Source: Microcaldota archaeon (lineage in GTDB: Archaea; Micrarchaeota; Micrarchaeia; Micrarchaeales; CABMGC01). Taken from it: 47,620 nt of DNA. The first letter of the stretch is position 1. Each line of letters begins with the position of its first letter. The notes under the pieces are model-generated. The model was not told the origin of the DNA. It did no database searches and worked only from the letters and a program-made list of their open reading frames with translations. This document shows, piece after piece, positions 11,526 through 19,808 of this stretch. The stretch is taken from the NCBI GenBank assembly GCA_021803945.1, contig JAJZKW010000005.1, forward strand, positions 7,716 to 55,335, given 5' to 3'. The position numbers were made by a program, and so were the translations under genes.

Positions 11526-12998
11526 TCACAATTTTTCTATCTTGGTAAGTTCCCTTATCCTTGCCTCAGTTGACTCCTCATCCGCTCCAACCGTCACCTT
11601 CGCCATCGCAGCGAGGTACTTGGTCAATCCTACCTCCTGGCCTTCAGGAGTCTCTGACGGGCATATCTTGCCCCACTGCGTACCGTGCACATCCCTTGCC
11701 TTGAAATGCGGATGCTTCTTTGCCAGCGGAGACTTGACTCTCCTGAGGTGCGTATAGGTGCTTATTATGTTTGTCCTGTCAAGCACCTGAGACACTCCTG
11801 TCTGCCCTGCCACCCACGTTCCAGTGCCCATTGCGTATGCAATCCTCTCTGTTATCGTGTCAGGATTGATTATAGACTGAATGCTGAGCTTCCTCCCCCT
11901 TGCGCTCGTCCTCTCTATCTGGTATTTAACCTCCTTGGTGAAGAACCTGAATGCATATGCGAAAAGCTCCTCCATCAGCTCTCCTGAGTACTTCACCCTC
12001 TTGTTGCCATAGTGGTCCTTGTCATCCTCCTTGGCCTGCCTGTTGCCTATTATCGTCGCCTTCCGTGCCATCTGTATCAGGTACTTGCCCTTCTCGAGCC
12101 TGTCTTCAGGAGCCTCCCCTATGTGCGGAAGCAGGTAGTTGTCAACCTGCGTCTCCGCCCTCTTCTGCTGGTATTCCTTGGCCTGCCCTGGAGCAGACAG
12201 CTTCCCAAGCTCTACAAGCGACTCGTTTGACGACATATCCTTGCTTTCTGAGACCTCTATATTGAGCATCATATCATTCTTGAACGGGAGCATGTCTTCA
12301 GCGTAGCTCATTATGTTCTCCGCCTTCAGTCCTAGCGCCTTAAGCACGAGCATGAAGTTAAGGCTTTTCGGCACTGTAGGGAAATCCACAGTGAATATCC
12401 CGTTCTGCGCCCTTGTCACAACGCACCTGGCTCTGAATCCAGGTGCCGTAGAGAAGACCACGCTGGCGACCTTGTCGCCGGTCTTCTTCCTAGTGGTTAT
12501 GATCCTATTCGCGGCTACGTCCTCCAGCCCTATCAGCACACGCTCCACTCCCTTTATTATGAAGTACCCTCCTGGGTCGTCGACATCCTCGCCGTTTTCC
12601 ATCATCTGCTGCTTTGTCTGGGTCTTCAGGTAGCACAGGTTGCTCCTTACCATGATAGGCATCTCTCCCACGAAGACCTCCCCGAACGAGGCAGACTTCT
12701 CTATCCCCCTTATTATCGGGACTACCTCTATGAATATCGGAGCAGAATAAGTAAGGTTCCTCAGCCTTGTCTCGTTAGGCATTATCGGCCTCCTCGATCC
12801 GTCTGCCTCTATCACAGAAGCCTTCTCGAGCCTCACCTTCCCCAGCTTCAGCGCGAATCCCTCCACACTTGGCTCTATTATGCTCTGCCTGTTTATGACT
12901 GCCTGGATCCCGCTGTCCTGGAACCTGTTGAAGCTCTCTATCTGGTGTGTGACAAGGGAATTTGCCTCTAGGTACGATTCAAGCAGTATATTGCTCAT
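11526..12998 (-). CDS. rpoB2: DNA-directed RNA polymerase subunit B'' (RpoB2, N-terminal half of B)
   Basis: This is the N-terminal half of the second-largest subunit (490 residues), with lobe and protrusion features: GYFIIKGVERVLI and, near the end, the HFKARDVHGTQWGKICPSETPEGQ stretch (only the first part of this conserved fork region is quoted as landmark). The split falls after PEGQEVGLTKYLAAMAKV, followed by a short acidic tail. The gene starts 12 bases after rpoH and overlaps the extended rpoB1 frame by four bases. Confidence 0.95.
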   Translation of the reverse strand: MSNILLESYLEANSLVTHQIESFNRFQDSGIQAVINRQSIIEPSVEGFALKLGKVRLEKASVIEADGSRRPIMPNETRLRNLTYSAPIFIEVVPIIRGIEKSASFGEVFVGEMPIMVRSNLCYLKTQTKQQMMENGEDVDDPGGYFIIKGVERVLIGLEDVAANRIITTRKKTGDKVASVVFSTAPGFRARCVVTRAQNGIFTVDFPTVPKSLNFMLVLKALGLKAENIMSYAEDMLPFKNDMMLNIEVSESKDMSSNESLVELGKLSAPGQAKEYQQKRAETQVDNYLLPHIGEAPEDRLEKGKYLIQMARKATIIGNRQAKEDDKDHYGNKRVKYSGELMEELFAYAFRFFTKEVKYQIERTSARGRKLSIQSIINPDTITERIAYAMGTGTWVAGQTGVSQVLDRTNIISTYTHLRRVKSPLAKKHPHFKARDVHGTQWGKICPSETPEGQEVGLTKYLAAMAKVTVGADEESTEARIRELTKIEKL

Positions 12999-13010
12999 AT
13001 AAACAAACCT

Positions 13011-13241
13011 TTAGCCGTCTATTACTGCCCTGTAGTATGGATATTCCCGCTTTCCTTCCCTCCTGTATATCTTCAATACCTGTCCTGGCTTTGCCTCGAG
13101 CTTCTTCGCCTGTACGTCGCTCTCGAATATCTTAGGAAGGTTATCAATCGTAATATTAAAGGTCTTGAAAAGCTCTTTCACGTCCTTGTCACTCATGATT
13201 TCATGAACCGGAACAAGTTCGTGGTCGCTTTTTGATGGCAT
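13011..13241 (-). CDS. rpoH: DNA-directed RNA polymerase subunit H
   Basis: This small universal archaeal/eukaryotic (Rpb5 C-terminal-like) subunit has 76 residues. It shows HELVPVHEIM near the start and the ending KIYRREGKREYPYYRAVIDG type motif, as in RpoH. It is the first gene of the RNA polymerase operon. A ggtga ribosome site precedes the ATG, and a TATA box lies about 60 bases upstream. Confidence 0.95.
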   Translation of the reverse strand: MPSKSDHELVPVHEIMSDKDVKELFKTFNITIDNLPKIFESDVQAKKLEAKPGQVLKIYRREGKREYPYYRAVIDG

Positions 13242-13265
13242 AATTCACCCAACATCAGCACTAGC

Positions 13266-13280
13266 AGTGGGAATTCCACT
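13266..13280. promoter_or_regulatory. palindrome at the RNA polymerase operon start site
   Basis: AGTGG-gaatt-CCACT forms a 5-bp inverted repeat at the predicted transcription start of the rpoH operon. It could be an operator or a 5' leader hairpin; nothing else in the sequence decides this. Confidence 0.3.
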
Positions 13281-13298
13281 ACTCCTTTGTTCAACAAA

Positions 13299-13308
13299 CT
13301 TTATAAGC
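13299..13308 (-). promoter_or_regulatory. TATA box of the RNA polymerase operon
   Basis: GCTTATAAAG on the minus strand is a near-consensus archaeal box A. The expected start of transcription (about 13275-13280) coincides with the palindrome at 13266-13280. Confidence 0.6.
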
Positions 13309-13481
13309 GTTTTCATAGGTCCTTTTACCTGCAATAAAAGCCTTTTGGCAGGGCTTTGTCGGTTAAATGCCATTCGGCGAGATTGGGATTTTCGATATAA
13401 ATCTCATTATCCACCGATGCGCTCGTAGTACCGACTTTCAGTAGACTTTGCACTATTGATTTGTGATGTCAAAAAGAGAAG

Positions 13482-13503
13482 CCCCTGAACCTATATTCAG
13501 GGG
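13482..13503 (-). terminator. hairpin terminator after the two-TM protein gene
   Basis: CCCCTGAA and TTCAGGGG form a perfect 8-bp stem with a 6-base loop, beginning 16 bases past the stop of the gene at 13519-13953. It sits between that gene and the rpoH promoter. Confidence 0.5.
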
Positions 13504-13518
13504 AAGATTCTTAATCTG

Positions 13519-13953
13519 TCAGTCTCTATGGTAGAGACCTAAAGGATCTTTTTTATTAATTTTTTCTACTAGTACTCCAAAACCAATACCAGCTACACCC
13601 GCAATTGCTAATCCAATAACGGTTACATCTTTAGTTAGCTGGATACTTTTTGTTAGTTGGGCGCCTAGCTGGTTATTATACATCAACCCCACAATCCCAA
13701 TGGCTACACGAGACATTAGTCCGAATGCAGCTATGGCAAGACCTGCGAAAGCTCCCTTTCCAGCTAAATCTGCCTCATCATTTAGTCTCCTCATGAGCCT
13801 TTTATATGTCTCTGCTTCCTTCCCCTGGTCAACCGTTCTTCTTATTGCTCCCCAATACTCCGGGGGCAGTACCTGCGCAGTTGTTTCCCCTCTTTCCCTT
13901 TTCACAGCACTTAAACTATTCTTCGGGACTTCCGGCGCATTTAATTTCTCCAT
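13519..13953 (-). CDS. uncharacterised protein with two membrane segments
   Basis: The protein has 144 residues and is not recognised. Residues 1-60 are hydrophilic and charged; two hydrophobic segments follow (about 67-90 and 109-131), with a short basic tail. Both Gly/Ala-rich segments could form a hairpin in the membrane. Codons are more A/T-rich at third positions than in the flanking RNA polymerase genes, which may reflect different ancestry. A TATA-like atatttaaatat (13994-13982) lies about 30-40 bases upstream of the ATG, and a strong hairpin follows the stop, so it is likely transcribed alone. Confidence 0.65.
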   Translation of the reverse strand: MEKLNAPEVPKNSLSAVKRERGETTAQVLPPEYWGAIRRTVDQGKEAETYKRLMRRLNDEADLAGKGAFAGLAIAAFGLMSRVAIGIVGLMYNNQLGAQLTKSIQLTKDVTVIGLAIAGVAGIGFGVLVEKINKKDPLGLYHRD

Positions 13954-13981
13954 TTTACCACAAACATATTATGCATTTTCT

Positions 13982-13994
13982 CATATTTAAATAT
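13982..13994 (-). promoter_or_regulatory. TATA box of the two-TM protein gene
   Basis: TATATTTAAATAT on the minus strand predicts a start close to the ATG at 13953, giving a very short leader. Confidence 0.45.
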
Positions 13995-14013
13995 AATTAT
14001 ATTGAGCAATTTA

Positions 14014-14130
14014 TTAGTAATCTGTTGTTGTTTTGGTGCATATGTAGCTTTGTAGAAATCCCCTCATTCTAACTACCCCGGAAGCTGCCACTACTTTGTT
14101 TAGAACTGGAATTGCTTTTTGAAGAGCCAT
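14014..14130 (-). CDS. possible 38-residue peptide
   Basis: An ATG frame (MALQKAIPVLNKVVAASGVV..., 38 residues) lies between the two-TM protein gene and tRNA-Gly. A TATA-like ttttaaac (14156-14149) is about 20-26 bases upstream, compatible with leaderless translation. No family is recognised and chance cannot be excluded. Confidence 0.2.
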   Translation of the reverse strand: MALQKAIPVLNKVVAASGVVRMRGFLQSYICTKTTTDY

Positions 14131-14194
14131 ACTAGAATCAAGACAGTGTTTAAAATGGATTTCACAGCAACGCTTTCGATTAACAAGCCGCAGA

Positions 14195-14267
14195 TGCGAC
14201 CGCCGGGATTCGAACCCGGGTTATTGACTTGGAAGGCCAAAGTCCTACCAGGCTAGACTACGGTCGC
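14195..14267 (-). tRNA. tRNA-Gly (anticodon UCC)
   Basis: All arms fold: acceptor GCGACCG/CGGTCGC, anticodon stem TTGGC/GTCAA with loop CTTCCAA, T-arm CCGGG-TTCGAAT-CCCGG, discriminator A. There is no intron, and CCA is not encoded. A likely box A (aatttaaaaa, about 14305-14294) lies roughly 30 bases upstream of the 5' end. Confidence 0.95.
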
Positions 14268-14452
14268 ACTGCACACAATATAATGTGCAACTTAATTTTT
14301 AAATTAACGCCTCCTTCAAAACCACACGCAAGCAGGTTGGCTATTCCGCAGATATGGCCTATCTGGCATCTCCCTATCCAATTTCCAACAATTTAAACAG
14401 TTTGCAAATGCATAAATACTATAATTGCGCTAAAATATCCAACTGAGACTAC

Positions 14453-15574
14453 ATGGACGATGAATACAAGATAGGCGCTTATTCCGTTGAGGGCAAAGTG
14501 GACTATGAAGACACGATCAAAAAATTCGGAATCGGCCTTATTGACGACGCTCTGAAAGCGAGGATAAAGAAGGATGCGGGAGAGGTCCATTTCATGATAG
14601 AGCGCGGCATATACTTCGCACAGAGGGACATGAACTGGCTTTTGGACAAGTATGAAAAAGGGGACAAGTTCTATGTATACACCGGGATAGCCCCTTCAGG
14701 CAGCATGACGATAGCACACCTCCTGCCATTCATAATGGCGCAATGGCTGCAGGAAAAGTTTGATGCCGATGTACTGGTGCAGATTCCTGACGAGGAGAAA
14801 TTCCTAGCAAAGCGGGATCCAAAGCTCTCGCTCGAAAGGGCGCACGAGCTTGCCTATGAAGACGCGCTTGACATAGCGGCCCTTGGGTTCAAGCAGTCCA
14901 AGACGAAGATATTCCTCAATACAGAATATGCGACAGTATTGTACAAGCAGGCGGTCAGGGTCTCCAAATATCTTACCTTCTCGATAGTCAAGGACGCATT
15001 CGGATTCGGCAATGATACCAATGTCGGCACGCTCTTCTATACAAGCATGCAGGCCGTCCCGGCATTCCTCAAGTCAGTACAGGAAGGAAGGAACATACCA
15101 TGCGTCATACCTCTTGGTCTCGACCAGGATGTCCATTTCAGGGTCGCGCGGAACGCCATAGACAAGCTCGGATACTACAAGCCTGCGATAATGCATTCAA
15201 AGTTCCTGCCTTCGTTAAAAGGAGGCCCGAAGATGTCCTCAAGCGACCCCGACAATACCATATACCTGAACGATTCGCCTGAGGCGGTGGCAAGGAAGGT
15301 GAACAAGGCAATAACAGGACAGCAATCTACAGCAGAGCTCCAGAAGAAACTCGGAGGCGACCCAGACAAATGCGCAGTATGCCAGTATAACAGGTATCTC
15401 TTCGAGCCAGATGACAAAAAGCTAAAGGAGATATTCGATGGAGAGCGGAAGGGCACGCTTCTCGCAGGGGAGCACAAGAAGGACCTGGCAAACAAGATAA
15501 ACAAATTCCTTGAAGGCCACAGGAAGAACAAGGAGAGATTAAGGGGCAGCCTGGACAGCTTCATGCTGCAGTAA
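14453..15574 (+). CDS. trpS: tryptophanyl-tRNA synthetase
   Basis: This class I synthetase charges tRNA-Trp. The 373 residues match the archaeal/eukaryotic TrpRS layout: an N-terminal extension, PSGSMTIAHL (81-90) as the HIGH-equivalent, GLDQDVHFR (222-230), and KMSSS (260-264). A C-terminal CAVC motif follows. The HIGH segment is degenerate (TIAH rather than HIGH), as tolerated in TrpRS. TyrRS was considered, but the DQDVHFR and HSKFLPSL segments favour TrpRS. It begins a run of plus-strand genes (trpS, kae1, bud32). Confidence 0.9.
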   Translation: MDDEYKIGAYSVEGKVDYEDTIKKFGIGLIDDALKARIKKDAGEVHFMIERGIYFAQRDMNWLLDKYEKGDKFYVYTGIAPSGSMTIAHLLPFIMAQWLQEKFDADVLVQIPDEEKFLAKRDPKLSLERAHELAYEDALDIAALGFKQSKTKIFLNTEYATVLYKQAVRVSKYLTFSIVKDAFGFGNDTNVGTLFYTSMQAVPAFLKSVQEGRNIPCVIPLGLDQDVHFRVARNAIDKLGYYKPAIMHSKFLPSLKGGPKMSSSDPDNTIYLNDSPEAVARKVNKAITGQQSTAELQKKLGGDPDKCAVCQYNRYLFEPDDKKLKEIFDGERKGTLLAGEHKKDLANKINKFLEGHRKNKERLRGSLDSFMLQ

Positions 15575-15590
15575 TCGCTTCCGCTTTCAA

Positions 15591-15600
15591 TATAAAAACT
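15591..15600 (+). promoter_or_regulatory. TATA box of kae1-bud32
   Basis: TATAAAAACT lies 34-43 bases upstream of the kae1 ATG, in the gap after trpS. Confidence 0.5.
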
Positions 15601-15633
15601 TTTCATGCAATCTCATAGATACCGGTCATATAC

Positions 15634-16608
15634 ATGCTTGTACTCGGAATAGAGAGCAGCGCACACACCTTCGGGGTAGGGATAGTTGAAGGCGGAAAGG
15701 TCCTTTCAAACGAGAAGTCAATGTACGACATAGGCACAACAGGCATGATCCCTAAGAAAGTTGCAGAGCATCACGTTCAGAACTCAAATTCAATTGTGCG
15801 AGCCGCGCTTGAAAATGCAGGCGTCGGTCTGGAGGACGTAGAAGGCATAGGATATACGAAAGGACCAGGAATAGGGAATTGCCTGCAGGTAGGGCAGATA
15901 GTGGCAAAGACGCTTGCCCAAAAACTGAATGTACCCATAGTGCCTGTAAACCATGGCGTAGGCCACATAGAGATAGGAAGACTGAAGAGCGGTCTTAAGG
16001 ATCCAATAGTCCTTTATGTCAGCGGGGGGAATTCACAGATATTAAAGATTTCAAGCAAGCCGGAGAGGCACTACCGCATACTCGGGGAGACATTCGACAT
16101 AGGCATAGGGAACATGCTTGACAATTTCGCAAGGGCGATAAAACTGAACCCTGCATGGGGCTCCTCCGTAGAGAAGCACGCGCTCGGAGGCAGGTACCTA
16201 AGCATGCCGTACACTGTGAAGGGAATGGATTTTTCCTTCACCGGGCTGCTCACCCACTCCATAAAGCAGATAGGCAAGCACAGCGTCAAGGACATCTGCT
16301 TTTCTCTCCAGGAGACCGCGTTCTCCATGCTCTGCGAGGCGACAGAAAGGGCAATGCTGCTTACAAGCAGCAGCGAACTGTGCGTATGCGGCGGAGTGGC
16401 GCAGAATGCAAGGCTCAAGGAGATGCTTAAGTATGTCGCAGAAGAGCACAGGGCGAAGATAGGCTACGCTGCAAACGAGTTCAACGCGGACAACGGCGCC
16501 ATGATAGCCTTTGTCGCAGAAAGGATGCTTGATGGGGGATGCAGGACAAGGCTGTCTGATTGCACCATCGAGCAGAGATACAGGGTAGACCAGGCACAGA
16601 TATATTGA
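15634..16608 (+). CDS. kae1: tRNA threonylcarbamoyladenosine biosynthesis protein Kae1
   Basis: This is the catalytic subunit of KEOPS, which transfers threonylcarbamoyl to A37 of ANN-decoding tRNAs. The 324 residues are of ASKHA fold: LGIESSAHT at the start, NHGVGH with metal-binding His107 and His111, a VSGGNSQ phosphate loop, and NADNGAMIA near the C-terminus. The protein is not fused to Bud32, unlike in many euryarchaea, but the kinase gene follows 13 bases later. Confidence 0.96.
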   Translation: MLVLGIESSAHTFGVGIVEGGKVLSNEKSMYDIGTTGMIPKKVAEHHVQNSNSIVRAALENAGVGLEDVEGIGYTKGPGIGNCLQVGQIVAKTLAQKLNVPIVPVNHGVGHIEIGRLKSGLKDPIVLYVSGGNSQILKISSKPERHYRILGETFDIGIGNMLDNFARAIKLNPAWGSSVEKHALGGRYLSMPYTVKGMDFSFTGLLTHSIKQIGKHSVKDICFSLQETAFSMLCEATERAMLLTSSSELCVCGGVAQNARLKEMLKYVAEEHRAKIGYAANEFNADNGAMIAFVAERMLDGGCRTRLSDCTIEQRYRVDQAQIY

Positions 16609-16621
16609 CAATGTTGATATC

Positions 16622-17209
16622 ATGAGGAAGATTGGAGAAGGCGCGGAAGCAGTAATCTATTCAGGAAAGATATACGGGAAGGAGGTGATAGTAAAATACA
16701 GGGCGCCGAAGAGATACAGGGTAGCGGAGCTTGATACAACGATAAGAAAAGGCAGGACAAGGAAAGAGGCTATGGTAATCTCAAGAGCCACAAATTCAGG
16801 AGTAAATGTGCCAATGCTGATAGGGCTGGGAGCGTATGAAATATACATGGAATACATAAGAGGAACTGCGCTTAAAGATATGGAAGCCTCAAAGGCAATT
16901 ATGGCAATGACCGGAGTGCAACTGGGCAGGCTGCATAATGCAGGGATAGCCCACGGCGATTTCACACCGGCTAACATCATAATGAAAGGGAAAAATGTTT
17001 ATGTGATAGACTTCGGGCTTGCTGAGATTACTGAAAGCAGCGAAGAACGGGCACTGGATCTGCTTCTCATGAAGAGGCAGATTAGCGCAAGCCTTAACAG
17101 AGCATTCCTTTCTGGATACACGAAGACTTCGGGCTCGAGCAGGGATGTCCTAAGGCGCCTTTCCGAAATAGAGGAAAGGGGAAGGTACCAGATTAGGACA
17201 TTGGCATAG
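16622..17209 (+). CDS. bud32: KEOPS kinase/ATPase Bud32
   Basis: This small atypical protein kinase of KEOPS has 195 residues. It shows a glycine-containing GEGAEA loop (5-10), Lys25, the catalytic HGDFTPANI (111-119) and DFG (130-132). It has the compact PRPK form without the C-terminal lobe additions of larger kinases. It is the last gene of the kae1 unit; downstream lies a gap before the convergent eL41 gene. Confidence 0.93.
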   Translation: MRKIGEGAEAVIYSGKIYGKEVIVKYRAPKRYRVAELDTTIRKGRTRKEAMVISRATNSGVNVPMLIGLGAYEIYMEYIRGTALKDMEASKAIMAMTGVQLGRLHNAGIAHGDFTPANIIMKGKNVYVIDFGLAEITESSEERALDLLLMKRQISASLNRAFLSGYTKTSGSSRDVLRRLSEIEERGRYQIRTLA

Positions 17210-17341
17210 CGATAGACGCCAAGTATCTCCATACATTTTGTCAAGAGTGTGCCGCTCATATGCATCTGCAATGCATACGCTCAGGCTCATTATCCCTAAT
17301 ACTTGAAGCACGCTGTGTGCCAAACAACAAAATCCAGCGGG

Positions 17342-17455
17342 CTAGAGCTCGCCTACCCTTCTCTTCTGGGCCCTCTTTATCCTGCGCCTCCTCTTCTTGA
17401 GCCACTTCCAGCGCATTCTTCCCTTCTTTTTCCACTTCCTAGGTATGCTGCCCAA
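17342..17455 (-). CDS. rpl41e: large-subunit ribosomal protein eL41
   Basis: This very short, extremely basic protein includes [12 protein letters not shown] and KKRRRRIKR, the pattern of eL41, which forms a single helix at the subunit interface in archaeal and eukaryotic ribosomes. I place the start at TTG (17455), giving 37 residues, because the conserved RKWKKKGR segment lies upstream of the only ATG (17416, which would give 24 residues). A ggtg (17464-17461) precedes the TTG, and a TATA box attatataat (17498-17489) fits a short leader. Confidence 0.75.
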   Translation of the reverse strand: MGSIPRKWKKKGRMRWKWLKKRRRRIKRAQKRRVGEL

Positions 17456-17488
17456 AACAAGCACCAATGAGGTATTAATAATCATAAC

Positions 17489-17498
17489 ATTATATAAT
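17489..17498 (-). promoter_or_regulatory. TATA box of eL41
   Basis: The sequence attatataat lies about 34-43 bases upstream of the inferred TTG start. It is symmetrical, so it could also act on the plus strand. Confidence 0.45.
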
Positions 17499-17544
17499 CA
17501 TAGCGGAAAGGCAAGGACCGCCACGGACCCAGAGGCTGAAGAAC

Positions 17545-17556
17545 AAATATATACTT
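17545..17556 (+). promoter_or_regulatory. TATA box of the Thr-rich secreted protein gene
   Basis: AAATATATACTT predicts a transcript start near 17573-17578. That excludes the upstream GTG at 17561 and supports ATG 17585 as the start. Confidence 0.45.
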
Positions 17557-17584
17557 TGCAGTGGCAAATTCTTACCGTGCTTTC

Positions 17585-18367
17585 ATGGTCAACACAAAAG
17601 CGATAATGATATATGTTGTGCTGCTTGTCGTAGTGGCCATCATAGCCTTCTTCATCCTCCCTTCAAGCCCGCCGAAGACAACTACAGCCTTAACCACGTT
17701 CCCATCAAATTCCCAGAAGACGACAATTCCGCACCAGACCACAGTGATAAGTGCGACCACCACCACAGGTTTTTCGTCTTCATGCATATCTGCCAACCAG
17801 ACGGTCCCGATATACAACGGCAACTTCTCCACAGGCACGTTCGCGGGCTGGAACACGACGGGGCTAGGGTTCGGATCGGCTCCGAGGAACAAGACATACT
17901 ATAACAACAAGCTCATCTATTACGGCTCCCCGTGGGCCGGGTTCAACGGAGTGTACTTCGCGTCCAACTTCCAGGGCGGCACCCAGGTGGTTGGAGGAAA
18001 CCTCACATCAAACACGTTCGTAGTAAGAGAATCTTTCCTCAACTTCAAGATAATCTCTCCGCGCAGCAAGCTGATCTTCGTGCAGATATTGAGGAACGGA
18101 GCACCGGTAATAACGACATACTTCAACACGTACTCCAAGACGAGCTCCAGCAATACAAATTCCTCGAGCACGTTCGTGAACGCGAGCATAAACCTAATCC
18201 CGCTCCTCTGCGAGGACGTCCAGATAAGGGTATCGGCAGGCACACAGACCAGCTCGACCACGTCCGCAAGCACAAATTACATAGCGGTCACAGGATTCTT
18301 CCTGGGAAAGAGGCCGTATCAAGACGCAATCCTTCCGTACAACCAGACCATAAACCTTACAAGCTAG
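17585..18367 (+). CDS. membrane-anchored extracellular protein, Thr-rich stalk
   Basis: This protein of about 260 residues is not recognised. The N-terminus carries one long hydrophobic segment (about residues 7-25) that would act as an uncleaved signal anchor. It is followed by a Thr/Ser/Pro-rich stalk and a globular region beginning near NGNFSTGTFAGWNTTG, which resembles carbohydrate-binding-like beta-sandwich modules in its FxxGxxxGW opening (inference). There are many N-x-S/T sequons and two cysteines that could pair. The frame extends to GTG 17561, but the TATA position favours ATG 17585. It is probably exposed on the cell surface. Confidence 0.7.
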   Translation: MVNTKAIMIYVVLLVVVAIIAFFILPSSPPKTTTALTTFPSNSQKTTIPHQTTVISATTTTGFSSSCISANQTVPIYNGNFSTGTFAGWNTTGLGFGSAPRNKTYYNNKLIYYGSPWAGFNGVYFASNFQGGTQVVGGNLTSNTFVVRESFLNFKIISPRSKLIFVQILRNGAPVITTYFNTYSKTSSSNTNSSSTFVNASINLIPLLCEDVQIRVSAGTQTSSTTSASTNYIAVTGFFLGKRPYQDAILPYNQTINLTS

Positions 18368-18377
18368 GTAAGCCATC

Positions 18378-19808
18378 ATGCTATCTGTATACAACACCCT
18401 CTCAAGGTCCAAGGAGGAGTTCAAGCCTCTCTCCGGGAAGGAGGTGAAGATGTTCGTATGCGGGCAGACAGTATATGACGACGCGCACCTAGGGCACGCG
18501 AAGAACTACATAAACTTCGACGTCATAGCCAGGTGGCTGAGGAGGAGCGGATACTCCCTCAAGTACATCCAGAACATAACCGACATAGACGACAAGATAA
18601 TAAAGAGGGCAGCCGAGGACGGGGTCGATCCGATTGCGCTTGCAAGGAGGTACGAATCAAGGTTCATGGAGGACATGGAGGCCATAGGGGTGAAGGCCGG
18701 AGTGGACAGTTATCCAAGGTCGCATGATTTCATAGGCGCCATTAAGGAGCAGCTGCAGATGCTCCTGGACAACGGATACGCGTACGTCCTGGACGGCGAC
18801 ATATACTATGACGTATCAAAATTCAAAGACTACACAAAGCTTTCCGGGATGAGGGTCGAAGAGCTCGAGAAGCACAGGATAGAGCCGAAGGAGGGAAAAA
18901 GGAACTCCTACGACTTCGTCCTCTGGAAAGGCTCGAAGCCCGGGGAGCCGAGCTGGAAGATAGGGCTAAGGCTTGATGGCAGCGAGATGGACATAGAGGG
19001 CAGGCCAGGATGGCACATAGAGGATACGGCAATAACATACGCCATCTTCGGAAGGCAGTACGACATCCACGGCGGAGCCATAGAGCTCATATTCCCGCAC
19101 CATACGAACGAGATAGCCCAGGCAGAGGCGGCATTCAAGGTCAGCCCTTTCGTCAGGTACTGGATGCATTCTGGCATAATGCTGATAAAAGGGGAGAAGA
19201 TGAGCAAGAGCCTGAAGAACTTCATAAGGATAAGGGACCTCCTGAAAGAATACGATGCGGAGGCCTTGAGGATGCTCATATGCTCCACCCACTACAGGAA
19301 AGACATAGCGTACACAGACCAGCTAATGAAAGACGCCTCTTCAAGGCTCAGGCATGCGTATTCATCGCTGGGCATATTCTTCAACATGGAGGCAGAGGAG
19401 AGCAAGGAGTCATGCGCAGAGGTCGACGCTATAATGGACGGGCTCAGGAAGGGCTTCGCCGAGGCTATGGACGACGACTTCAACACTCCTCTCTCCCTTT
19501 CGCTGCTCATGTCGGCGATAGAGAAGCTAAGGATATACGCCGAGTCATATCCGAAGATAAGCTCCAAGTCAAAGGAATCTGCGGTCAGCGAAGTGCTGTC
19601 GCTCTGCGGGATATTCGGGATCATGCAGAAGGACGCGTACAAGGAGAGGCTCTCTGCAGACGAAGCAAGGCTGATAAAGGAGAGGGAGTCACTGAGGAGG
19701 GAGAAGAAGTTCGCGGAATCGGATGTTATAAGGGAAAGGCTGGCCAGCGAGTTCGGCATAATAACGGAAGACAGCGAATTCGGGACGATATGGTACAGGA
19801 AGGGATAG
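18378..19808 (+). CDS. cysS: cysteinyl-tRNA synthetase
   Basis: This class I synthetase charges tRNA-Cys. The full-length 476 residues have HLGH at 37-40, KMSKS at 274-278 and the zinc-site residues Cys28, His241/His242 and Glu245. The segment normally reading GWHIEC in bacterial CysRS is GWHIED here (211-216), so the second zinc Cys is Asp. Presence of CysRS argues against dependence on the SepRS/SepCysS route. It ends one base before the convergent gene. Confidence 0.95.
   Translation: MLSVYNTLSRSKEEFKPLSGKEVKMFVCGQTVYDDAHLGHAKNYINFDVIARWLRRSGYSLKYIQNITDIDDKIIKRAAEDGVDPIALARRYESRFMEDMEAIGVKAGVDSYPRSHDFIGAIKEQLQMLLDNGYAYVLDGDIYYDVSKFKDYTKLSGMRVEELEKHRIEPKEGKRNSYDFVLWKGSKPGEPSWKIGLRLDGSEMDIEGRPGWHIEDTAITYAIFGRQYDIHGGAIELIFPHHTNEIAQAEAAFKVSPFVRYWMHSGIMLIKGEKMSKSLKNFIRIRDLLKEYDAEALRMLICSTHYRKDIAYTDQLMKDASSRLRHAYSSLGIFFNMEAEESKESCAEVDAIMDGLRKGFAEAMDDDFNTPLSLSLLMSAIEKLRIYAESYPKISSKSKESAVSEVLSLCGIFGIMQKDAYKERLSADEARLIKERESLRREKKFAESDVIRERLASEFGIITEDSEFGTIWYRKG

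Noticed and set aside
13345-13480. Possible C/D box RNA between rpoH and the next gene
   Set aside because: A gtgatgt and a ctga are present but the spacing (under 30 bases) and the missing C'/D' boxes do not fit.
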